This document shows, piece after piece, positions 1 to 5,990 of a stretch of 9,128 nucleotides of DNA. Each line of letters starts with the position of its first letter. Position 1 is the stretch's first letter. The notes beneath the pieces were generated by a model. The model searched no databases. It was not told the origin of the DNA and was given only the letters and a program-made list of their open reading frames with translations. The translations under genes and the position numbers were made by a program. Source of the DNA: JACMLD01 sp040004415 (GTDB lineage Bacteria > Bacteroidota > Bacteroidia > Chitinophagales > Chitinophagaceae); NCBI GenBank assembly GCA_040004415.1, contig JBDUAY010000229.1, positions 1 to 9,128 on the forward strand. Reading direction: 5' to 3'.

Positions 1-20
1 TAAATGCTACACGGGCAGAC

Positions 21-52
21 ATAAAAAAACTCCTGCTTAACCTGCAGGAGTT
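21..52 (-). terminator. Rho-independent terminator of sucD
   Basis: A perfect 9-bp stem (28-36 paired with 44-52, AACTCCTGC/GCAGGAGTT) encloses a 7-nt loop. Read on the minus strand it is followed at once by a run of seven T (the A run at 23-29 on the plus strand, whose first bases also extend the stem). It lies 22 bases past the sucD stop codon. This is the clearest terminator in the window. Confidence 0.88.
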
Positions 53-74
53 ATATTAACTATTTGATAAAATA

Positions 75-953
75 TTATTTTTTCTTATTGATTACTTCCG
101 CCATCTTCTTGCCAATATCTGCCGGACTTTGCACCACATAAATGCCACACTCAGTCATAATTTTCATTTTAGCTGCGGCCGTGTCATCCGCGCCACCAAT
201 AATTGCACCTGCGTGACCCATGCGTCTGCCGGGAGGAGCCGTTTGGCCAGCAATAAACCCTACAACTGGTTTGGTGCTATTTGCTTTTATCCAGTAAGCA
301 GCTTCCGCTTCCATATTGCCGCCAATTTCACCAATCATAATAATACCGTCTGTTTCAGGATCATTCATCAATAATTCAACAGCGTCTTTAGTAGGTGTAC
401 CAATAATAGGATCGCCACCAATACCAATAGCAGTAGAAATTCCAAGTCCGGCTTTTGCCACCTGGTCCGCCGCTTCGTATGTCAATGTGCCGCTTTTAGA
501 AACTACACCAATACGACCCTGCTTAAACACGAAGCCTGGCATAATACCTACTTTGCATTCGCCGGCAGTAATAACACCCGGACAATTCGGCCCAATCAAC
601 CTTGTTTTTTTACCCAGTAAAAAGTTTTTAGCTCTAACCATATCCTGAACAGGAATTCCTTCAGTAATACAAACCACCAGTTCTATACCGGCGTCTGTTG
701 CTTCCATAATGGCATCTGCTGCAAACGCTGGTGGAACAAAAATGATACTCACGTTGGCACCTGTATTTTTTACTGCGTCCGCCACGGTGTTAAAAACGGG
801 CTTGTCGAGATGTGTGCTGCCACCTTTGCCCGGCGTAACCCCACCTACCACATTGGTACCGTATTCTATCATCTGCGTGGCATGAAAACTGCCTTCAGTT
901 CCCGTAAAACCCTGAACAATTATTTTAGAACTTTTATTAACTAAAACAGCCAT
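75..953 (-). CDS. sucD: Succinyl-CoA synthetase (ADP/GDP-forming), alpha subunit
   Basis: SucD is the alpha subunit of cytoplasmic succinyl-CoA ligase. With SucC it interconverts succinyl-CoA plus phosphate and succinate plus CoA, making one NTP in the TCA cycle. The 292-residue length is normal for the family. The N-terminal Rossmann-type CoA-binding domain starts with GFTGTEGSFH (15-24) and PGKGG (41-45). GPNCPG (121-126) and SKSGTLTYE (153-161) lie in the following ligase domain. The phosphohistidine is H247 in RRMGHAGA (residues 243-250). The start is ATG, with the promoter candidate about 25 bases upstream and no Shine-Dalgarno sequence. The lysine-rich C-terminus ends just before the terminator. 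No sucC is adjacent; the next gene upstream on the same strand is the ABC ATPase, 153 bases away. Sequence is complete and intact; the identification is very secure. Confidence 0.97.
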   Translation of the reverse strand: MAVLVNKSSKIIVQGFTGTEGSFHATQMIEYGTNVVGGVTPGKGGSTHLDKPVFNTVADAVKNTGANVSIIFVPPAFAADAIMEATDAGIELVVCITEGIPVQDMVRAKNFLLGKKTRLIGPNCPGVITAGECKVGIMPGFVFKQGRIGVVSKSGTLTYEAADQVAKAGLGISTAIGIGGDPIIGTPTKDAVELLMNDPETDGIIMIGEIGGNMEAEAAYWIKANSTKPVVGFIAGQTAPPGRRMGHAGAIIGGADDTAAAKMKIMTECGIYVVQSPADIGKKMAEVINKKK

Positions 954-975
954 GGTGTATATATTAAATTGTGGG

Positions 976-1007
976 CAAAAATAGGGGATTTGAGCTAAGA
1001 GAACAAA
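976..1007 (-). promoter_or_regulatory. Bacteroidota-type promoter for sucD
   Basis: On the minus strand TATTTTTG (976-983) matches the Bacteroidota -7 consensus TAnnTTTG exactly. TTTG (1004-1007) lies 20 nt upstream, within the usual spacing for the -33 element. The -7 box ends 22 bases before the sucD ATG, which predicts a short A/T-rich leader. It suggests that sucD is transcribed on its own rather than only from the ABC gene. The match is by eye; transcription start is not proven. Confidence 0.5.
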
Positions 1008-1019
1008 GAGAGATATATG

Positions 1020-1097
1020 GTGCCTGATTTTCTCCGTGCCTGATTTGACAGGAAGGTTCCCGGATAATGGACATCAGACATCAAAAATCAGACATCA
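1020..1097. repeat. Short direct repeats between the ABC gene and sucD
   Basis: Two pairs of 11-bp perfect direct repeats sit in the 153-bp gap: GTGCCTGATTT at 1020-1030 and 1036-1046, and ATCAGACATCA at 1073-1083 and 1087-1097. Both contain TGATT/TCTGAT-like units, so the whole stretch looks like decayed low-complexity tandem sequence. No protein or stable hairpin is visible here. Confidence 0.55.
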
Positions 1098-1106
1098 CAC
1101 CTGGTT

Positions 1107-2825
1107 TTATGCTTTTGGTATTGCCGCAATCAAGCCCTGCGTATAGGTTTCTTTTGGATGACGGTACACTTGTTCTGCCGTTCCGGTTTCAATTATTTTA
1201 CCTTTTTGCATGACCATAATCCTGTCGCTGATATAGTGAACCACGGAAAGATCATGCGATATAAAGATGATCGTAAATCCAAATTCTTTTTTAAGATCGT
1301 TCAGCAAATTAAGCACTTGTGCCTGCACACTGACGTCCAGCGCACTTACACTCTCATCGCACACGATAAAAGATGGATTAAGCGCAAGTGCGCGTGCAAT
1401 CACAATACGTTGCCGCTGACCTCCGCTAAACTCATGCGGATAGCGATAGAAATGTTCTGGCAACAAGCTTACTTTATCCAGCAGTTCCATCACCCTGTCT
1501 TTTCTTTGGCTGGCGGAGGGTAACACCTGATGTACTTTTAAAACCTCTTGTATAGCATTGCCAATAGTGATGGATGGATTTAATGCAGCATAAGGATCCT
1601 GGAAAATAATCTGTATTTTTTTCCGCAGGCTGCGCAAATCTTTTTGTGAATATTGCAGCAGGTCATTCCCTTTAAATATTATTTTTCCACCAGTTGGTTG
1701 TACAAGCCGCAACAGCGTTCTTCCCAATGTTGTTTTACCGCAGCCGGATTCACCTACCAACCCCAAAGTTTCACCGGCATATACATCAAAGCTTACATCA
1801 TCCACTGCTTTTGTATAATCTGAAACTTTACCGGTAAAACTTCTTTTGCCCGGGTACCAGACCCTGAGATGATCAACTTCTATTAATTTTTCTACTCGGG
1901 TATTTTTTACTTCGGTTCTTCCACTTTCAATCACATCCAAGCCATTGCCAGCCACTTCAACGCGGCCATTTCCAACTCCCGTCCCTCCGTTCCAGAAATC
2001 ACTGACTACCGGTAATCTTTCTCCTTTTGTATGCAATAACGGACGGCAGGCAAGCAAACCCTGGGTGTATGGATGTTGTGGATATTGCATAACTGCTATT
2101 GCGGTGCCCTGCTCAACAATATTTCCTTTGTACATAACAACCACCCTGTCTGCAATTTCTGCCACCACACCAAGATCGTGCGTAATAAAAATAACGCCCA
2201 TCTGTGTTGCCTGCTGTAAAGATTTAATCAGTTGCAGAATTGTTTTTTGAACGGTTACATCCAGCGCCGTTGTTGGTTCATCGCAGATTAGCAATGAAGG
2301 ATTACCACTCATGGCCATGGCAATCATAACACGCTGTTTTTGCCCGCCGCTTAATTGATGCGGGTAACGATCAAACATCGCAGCAGGATTGGGTAACTGC
2401 ACTTTTTCAAATAAGGTAATCGTTTGTTGCCGGGCTGCCGCTTTTGAAATTTTCCGATGTAACAAAATCGCTTCCATCACCTGGTTCCCGCACGTAAAAA
2501 CAGGATTTAAAGAAGTCATTGGCTCCTGGAAAATCATGGCTATTTTATTGCCACGGATGGAACGGAGTTTTTTTTCATTGGCGTAAAGAAGATCTTCTCC
2601 CGGCTGATCAGCTGCGCTAAAAAATATATTGCCGTTGGTATAGCGGACTGTTTTGGCTGGAAGCAGTTGCAGAATAGCCAGTGCGGTGACAGATTTTCCG
2701 GAACCCGATTCGCCCACAACGGCTACAATTTCACCGGGATGCACGCTAAAAGAAATATCGTGCAATGCAGTATGCGTGCCCTGCTCCGTTTCAAATTCAA
2801 TCCGTAAATTTTTTATTTCCAGCAA
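1107..2825 (-). CDS. ABC transporter, two fused ATP-binding domains (oligopeptide/dipeptide, DppD-DppF/GsiA type)
   Basis: This is a cytoplasmic ATPase that would power a peptide or nickel-type importer, with both nucleotide-binding domains in one 572-residue chain. Domain 1 has Walker A GESGSGKS (38-45), Q-loop Q100, signature LSGGQKQR (158-165), Walker B LLICDEP (178-184) and H-loop H216, followed by the oligopeptide-type C-terminal extension HPYTQGLL (251-258). Domain 2 has Walker A GESGCGKT (358-365), Q409, FSGGQRQR (466-473), Walker B ending D490-E491, H524 and again a YTQGL extension (561-565). After the second Walker B glutamate there is Ser instead of the usual Pro, which should be tolerated. 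The linker at about 273-312 is Gly/Val/Glu-rich and irregular. The start is TTG: the frame is closed by TAA at 2838-2840 and the first ATG would come after Walker A. No permease or binding-protein gene is nearby, so substrate is not known. Family assignment is secure. Confidence 0.93.
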   Translation of the reverse strand: MLEIKNLRIEFETEQGTHTALHDISFSVHPGEIVAVVGESGSGKSVTALAILQLLPAKTVRYTNGNIFFSAADQPGEDLLYANEKKLRSIRGNKIAMIFQEPMTSLNPVFTCGNQVMEAILLHRKISKAAARQQTITLFEKVQLPNPAAMFDRYPHQLSGGQKQRVMIAMAMSGNPSLLICDEPTTALDVTVQKTILQLIKSLQQATQMGVIFITHDLGVVAEIADRVVVMYKGNIVEQGTAIAVMQYPQHPYTQGLLACRPLLHTKGERLPVVSDFWNGGTGVGNGRVEVAGNGLDVIESGRTEVKNTRVEKLIEVDHLRVWYPGKRSFTGKVSDYTKAVDDVSFDVYAGETLGLVGESGCGKTTLGRTLLRLVQPTGGKIIFKGNDLLQYSQKDLRSLRKKIQIIFQDPYAALNPSITIGNAIQEVLKVHQVLPSASQRKDRVMELLDKVSLLPEHFYRYPHEFSGGQRQRIVIARALALNPSFIVCDESVSALDVSVQAQVLNLLNDLKKEFGFTIIFISHDLSVVHYISDRIMVMQKGKIIETGTAEQVYRHPKETYTQGLIAAIPKA

Positions 2826-2833
2826 AAAAGAAA

Positions 2834-2850
2834 GTTTTTAGTTTTTAGTT
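2834..2850. repeat. Heptanucleotide tandem repeat (GTTTTTA) upstream of the ABC gene
   Basis: GTTTTTA occurs twice in tandem followed by GTT, directly before the ABC start codon and inside its predicted untranslated leader. On the transcribed strand it gives an A-rich leader (AACTAAAAACTAAAAAC), which could assist initiation in a phylum that does not rely on Shine-Dalgarno pairing. It could equally be a low-complexity remnant. Confidence 0.5.
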
Positions 2851-2927
2851 CGCAGTCGTTAGCCCTGAAAATCTAGATTGATCCAATTGGTAATAAATCA
2901 ACGTATAGTATTTTGCCACCGCTGAAA

Positions 2928-2958
2928 CAAACGTAGTTCACGGGAGCTACAAGACAAA
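2928..2958 (-). promoter_or_regulatory. Bacteroidota-type promoter for the ABC ATPase gene
   Basis: On the minus strand TACGTTTG (2928-2935) is an exact TAnnTTTG match, with TTTG (2955-2958) 19 nt upstream as the -33 element. Transcription would begin near 2921 and leave a leader of roughly 95 nt before the TTG start. It makes the ABC gene independent of the AMP nucleosidase gene upstream. Match by eye only. Confidence 0.5.
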
Positions 2959-2999
2959 GGAAAAAATGACAAATCGTATGTTCCGCTGTGAAAACCTCC

Positions 3000-3049
3000 T
3001 TGGCGTTGTGGTATGTTAATGCCCGTGAGCGCGTATGACGCCAACGGGC
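3000..3049 (-). terminator. Overlapping inverted repeats after the AMP nucleosidase gene, possible terminator
   Basis: Two inverted repeats interlock: GCCCGT (3021-3026) with ACGGGC (3044-3049), and TTGGCGT (3000-3006) with ACGCCAA (3038-3044). They share one base, so both stems cannot form fully together. They lie 23 bases past the AMP nucleosidase stop, where a terminator is expected, and are G/C-rich against an A/T-rich background. The T run afterwards on the minus strand is only four bases, so intrinsic termination is not convincing. Confidence 0.3.
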
Positions 3050-3071
3050 TGTTAATTAAGACTGGCTATTA

Positions 3072-3842
3072 CTAAAAACGCAAATGCCTTACCGTCATAC
3101 CATCATTAATTAATTGTTTTAATGAGTCAATGCCAATTCTGATATGATTTTCTACAAAGTTGCCGGTTACTTTCTTATCGCTTTCTTCCGTTTTTACACC
3201 TTCAGGGACCATCGGTGAATCACTCACCAGGAGTAATGCACCCGTAGGTATTTTATTAAAAAAGCCAACAGAGAAAATAGTAGCGGTTTCCATATCTATA
3301 GCATATGCTCTTACTTTTTGCAGGTATTCTTTAAACACTTCATCGTGTTCCCAAACGCGGCGGTTAGTGGTGTACACCGTGCCGGTCCAGTAATCACACT
3401 GGTAATCACGAATGGTAGTGGAGATGGCTTTTTGCAGTGCAAAAGCGGGCAACGCGGGCACTTCCGGCGGGAAATAGTCATTGGAGGTACCTTCTCCTCT
3501 AATAGCCGCGATGGGAAGTATCAAATCACCTATTTTATTGCGTTTTTTTAATCCGCCACATTTGCCCAAAAAGAGCACTGCTTTCGGACTGATGGCAGTT
3601 AGTAAATCCATTACTGTGGCAGCGGTAGGGCTACCCATCCCAAAATTGATAATGGTAATGTCGCCTGCAGTAGCACATTGCATCGGCCTGTCTCTGCCGA
3701 CCACTTCTACGCTGTGCCATTCGGCAAAAAGTGTTACATAATTGCTGAAATTGGTAAGTAATATATATTTTCCAAACGCCTCTAATTTCTGACCGGTATA
3801 TCGCGGGAGCCAGTTTTGCACAATTTCTTCCTTCGATTTCAT
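3072..3842 (-). CDS. amn: AMP nucleosidase, short AMN-like type
   Basis: AMP nucleosidase hydrolyses AMP to adenine and ribose 5-phosphate in the cytoplasm and so trims the AMP pool in purine salvage. The 256-residue protein is one PNP/UDP-phosphorylase (phosphorylase superfamily 1) domain. Visible family elements are NFGMGSP (66-72), the glycine loop LGKCGGLK (92-99), IRGEGTS (114-120), the ribose-binding DMETA (183-187) with E185, and VSDSP (206-210) with D208 in the position of the base-protonating aspartate. The protein lacks the long N-terminal regulatory domain of the approximately 480-residue enterobacterial Amn, as is usual for Bacteroidota homologues. The ATG start is followed by a conserved-looking basic N-terminus. 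It is divergent from the 4002-4442 gene across a 159-bp spacer. A different nucleoside or nucleotide substrate of the same superfamily cannot be ruled out. Confidence 0.85.
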   Translation of the reverse strand: MKSKEEIVQNWLPRYTGQKLEAFGKYILLTNFSNYVTLFAEWHSVEVVGRDRPMQCATAGDITIINFGMGSPTAATVMDLLTAISPKAVLFLGKCGGLKKRNKIGDLILPIAAIRGEGTSNDYFPPEVPALPAFALQKAISTTIRDYQCDYWTGTVYTTNRRVWEHDEVFKEYLQKVRAYAIDMETATIFSVGFFNKIPTGALLLVSDSPMVPEGVKTEESDKKVTGNFVENHIRIGIDSLKQLINDGMTVRHLRF

Positions 3843-3903
3843 GTATTAAGTTTTATTTTTTATTGGTAGTATCTTTACAAAAAGATTCCACCTGTAATCG
3901 ACC

Positions 3904-3928
3904 ATGATTATTATTTTGAGATAATCAT
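3904..3928. repeat. Inverted repeat in the divergent spacer, possible operator
   Basis: ATGATTAT (3904-3911) and ATAATCAT (3921-3928) form an 8-bp perfect inverted repeat with a 9-nt spacer. It lies about midway between the start codons of the AMP nucleosidase (minus) and the small nuclease-fold gene (plus). Size and symmetry would suit a dimeric regulator, but the region is A/T-rich and chance is a real alternative. Confidence 0.3.
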
Positions 3929-4001
3929 ATTAAAAATCCCTCTTTTGTATTTTGCAATCAGCTAAGATACTAAATTGCTGTGGCAGAACTGAACGCTAAC
4001 T

Positions 4002-4442
4002 ATGATATTCATTAATTATCCACCCCATCAGTACAAGATCCGCGAGCCTGAATGGAAGAAAGAAGAGATTTGGGATGACACCCGCAGGTTGTGGGTGAGC
4101 CTTACCCCGGAAGAATGGGTGCGACAGAATTTTGTTCAGTACCTGGTACAAATATGCAAATATCCCGCACCCTATATTGCGCTTGAAAAAAAAATACAAT
4201 TGGGTGATGTAAAAAAACGATTTGATATACTCGTGTACAACAGGGCCGCCAAGCCGTGGCTGATGGTTGAATGTAAATCAAAAGAGGTGCAAATGAATAA
4301 GAAAGTATTGAACCAGGTACTGAATTATAATATGGCGTTGCCGGTTCCTTATTTAATTATTACCAACGGCCATTATTGTTATGGATATCACCGTACGGGT
4401 ATTGAAATAAAAGAACTTGATATTTTGCCGGCGTATGAATAA
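4002..4442 (+). CDS. Stand-alone type I restriction enzyme R N-terminal-like protein (HSDR_N_2), PD-(D/E)xK nuclease fold
   Basis: This 146-residue protein corresponds to the N-terminal nuclease domain of HsdR without the helicase or translocase parts. It has a PD-(D/E)xK-type core: D75 in KRFDILVY (72-79), then a strand ending in E90 and K92 (VECKSK, 89-94), followed by Q105-x3-Y109, like the QxxxY motif of RecB-type nucleases. A helix with E37/E38 (TPEEWVRQ, 35-42) precedes the core, as is usual for the fold. The key acidic and lysine residues are present, so catalysis is possible. No hsdM or hsdS is near, so it is not part of a type I system here. Such solitary proteins are common in Bacteroidota and their role is not established; DNA repair or processing is a guess. 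The start is ATG. The stop TAA overlaps a possible 29-codon ORF at 4435-4524. Confidence 0.85.
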   Translation: MIFINYPPHQYKIREPEWKKEEIWDDTRRLWVSLTPEEWVRQNFVQYLVQICKYPAPYIALEKKIQLGDVKKRFDILVYNRAAKPWLMVECKSKEVQMNKKVLNQVLNYNMALPVPYLIITNGHYCYGYHRTGIEIKELDILPAYE

Positions 4443-4684
4443 GGTGCAGTCTGTTCCAGGCAAAAAAATGACCACGGATGAAATGCATTGGAAGGATGTA
4501 AAAGATTTTTATCAGCCAGGGTAAATCCGTCTGAGCTTCGTCCATCACCCGTTTAAAAAAGAACACGTGTTGGAATTTGCGCTCATTATTTTTAAATAAC
4601 AAGCAATATTCATTTCGGCAAAATCGGTGTATTTCTTTAAACCACGTATCCGTGTGCAAATTTTTTTTTCGAAGCAAATTCTTT

Positions 4685-5716
4685 TCATAGTTCCCACCAG
4701 TGTTTATCCGGGTAAGATTTGCCCAGCACGACCAGTTCTCCAATCATAGGCGTAGTAACCGGCTGGTTGAGTTCAGCCGCTTTTTTTACCACTCGTTTAA
4801 CCGGTTCATTCCACGGGTGGAACGCCAGGGTAAATTTTGCCCAGTGTACGGGCAATAGCATGTTCGCTTTTAGATCGATGGCAGCCTGCGCCGTTTCTTC
4901 CGGCATCATATGAATGTATTTCCAATGTGTGTTGTACTGACCGCATTCCAGCATTGCAATATCAAATGGGCCATATTTATTTCCAACCGTTGCAAAGTGC
5001 GTATCGTAGCCAGAATCACCACCAATAAAAATAGTATGCGTTTGCGTTTTAAGAATAAACGAGGCCCACAACGTTTTACCACGCGTTAAGCCACGCCCGG
5101 AGAAATGCCGGCCAGGCGCCGCCGTTAGACTGATACCCGGCAACGGAACCGCAGATTCCCACCAATCCAGTTCGGTTATAATATTTTTATCGTATCCCCA
5201 GTATTCAAAATGAGATCCAGCACCAAGTGCAGTAATTACCTTTTTTATTTTTGGTTTCAATGCAACTATGCTTTCATAATCGAGGTGATCATAATGGTCG
5301 TGCGTTTGCACAAGTAAATCAATCTCCGGCATATCGTTTACACTGTACGCATCTGCACCGGGATATGCTTTTACCATAAAAGAATAGGGTGCTGCATGAT
5401 TACTAAAAACAGGATCCACCAAAATGTTTAGTCCATTAATGTGGATGAGATAAGATGAATGTCCAAACCATACAATAACCGGCGCATCATTTTCAAGATT
5501 CTTCAGATCAGTTTTTACAAAAGGCAATGGGCGTGGAGGTCTGCTATCTTTTGCTTTGTTCAGATATGATTTCAATGTTTTCCAAAATGAGCTTTCTTCT
5601 GCCATCACCGGCGTCGGACTTGTATTTTGAAAAGAACCATTTTTATAATTGGGTGAGTTTTCTATTCTTTTAAGCCGATCTCCTTGCGGTATTTTACCAA
5701 ATACTTTTTGCCCCAT
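4685..5716 (-). CDS. Metallo-beta-lactamase-fold hydrolase (NAPE-PLD/UlaG-like)
   Basis: The 343-residue protein is a probable two-metal hydrolase of the MBL superfamily. Metal ligands visible are H139, H141, D143 and H144 in THDHYDHLD (138-146), H204 in PGRHFSGRG (201-209), D234 in GGDSGYD (232-238) and H291 in PVHWAKF (289-295). The strand WFGHSSYL (83-90) and LVDPVFS (99-105) are typical of the branch that includes N-acylphosphatidylethanolamine phospholipase D and UlaG-like lactonases. The first 70 residues are polar, rich in Lys, Ser and Pro, with no signal peptide, so it is probably cytoplasmic or membrane-peripheral. The substrate cannot be read from sequence; a phospholipid-like phosphodiester or a lactone are both possible. 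The start is ATG. It is convergent with the nuclease-fold gene and divergent from the permease. Its TGA stop overlaps the ATG of a small ORF (4545-4688). Confidence 0.9.
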   Translation of the reverse strand: MGQKVFGKIPQGDRLKRIENSPNYKNGSFQNTSPTPVMAEESSFWKTLKSYLNKAKDSRPPRPLPFVKTDLKNLENDAPVIVWFGHSSYLIHINGLNILVDPVFSNHAAPYSFMVKAYPGADAYSVNDMPEIDLLVQTHDHYDHLDYESIVALKPKIKKVITALGAGSHFEYWGYDKNIITELDWWESAVPLPGISLTAAPGRHFSGRGLTRGKTLWASFILKTQTHTIFIGGDSGYDTHFATVGNKYGPFDIAMLECGQYNTHWKYIHMMPEETAQAAIDLKANMLLPVHWAKFTLAFHPWNEPVKRVVKKAAELNQPVTTPMIGELVVLGKSYPDKHWWEL

Positions 5717-5990
5717 ATGCGTCTTTTATTTTTTATGAAGTTACAGGTTCAGCCCGTAAGCATATAAAACATATTTGCCAGATATTAAAAACATACGCTT
5801 ATTTTTAAGGCAGGCGGAACAATGTGTAAATGTGATAGTGCGAAGCTATGTGAGCCTTGTCTGGGAGGATGAAAGTGTGGAAGTTGGCAAATGGCAAAAT
5901 ATACCGTTGCAGCGTGTAGCATTTTGTAAAATAACCAGTACGGAAGGTGATGAAAACGGGCACATTTTTTCTTACAGCTAAAAATTATTT

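Noticed and set aside
1020..1097. Short direct repeats considered as a CRISPR or an insertion-sequence end
   Set aside because: The repeats are 11 bp with 3-5 bp between copies, far too short and close for CRISPR, and there is no transposase or terminal inverted repeat.
4642..4669. Possible plus-strand terminator, CACG-TATC-CGTG followed by T9
   Set aside because: The stem is only 4 bp and is separated from the T run by five bases; it lies 200 bases past the gene it would serve.
4360..4743. 127-codon minus-strand ORF across the gap between the nuclease-fold and MBL genes
   Set aside because: Its ends are shadows of two well-supported genes and only the middle lies in free DNA. I do not accept it as it stands; the possible link to the ATGA-coupled start through the A9 run is reported as a finding.
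5821..5871. Cysteine-rich 16-codon ORF (MCKCDSAKLCEPCLGG)
   Set aside because: It looks like a metal-binding knuckle but is very short, has no leader or neighbours to support it, and lies in a different frame from the longer open stretch there.
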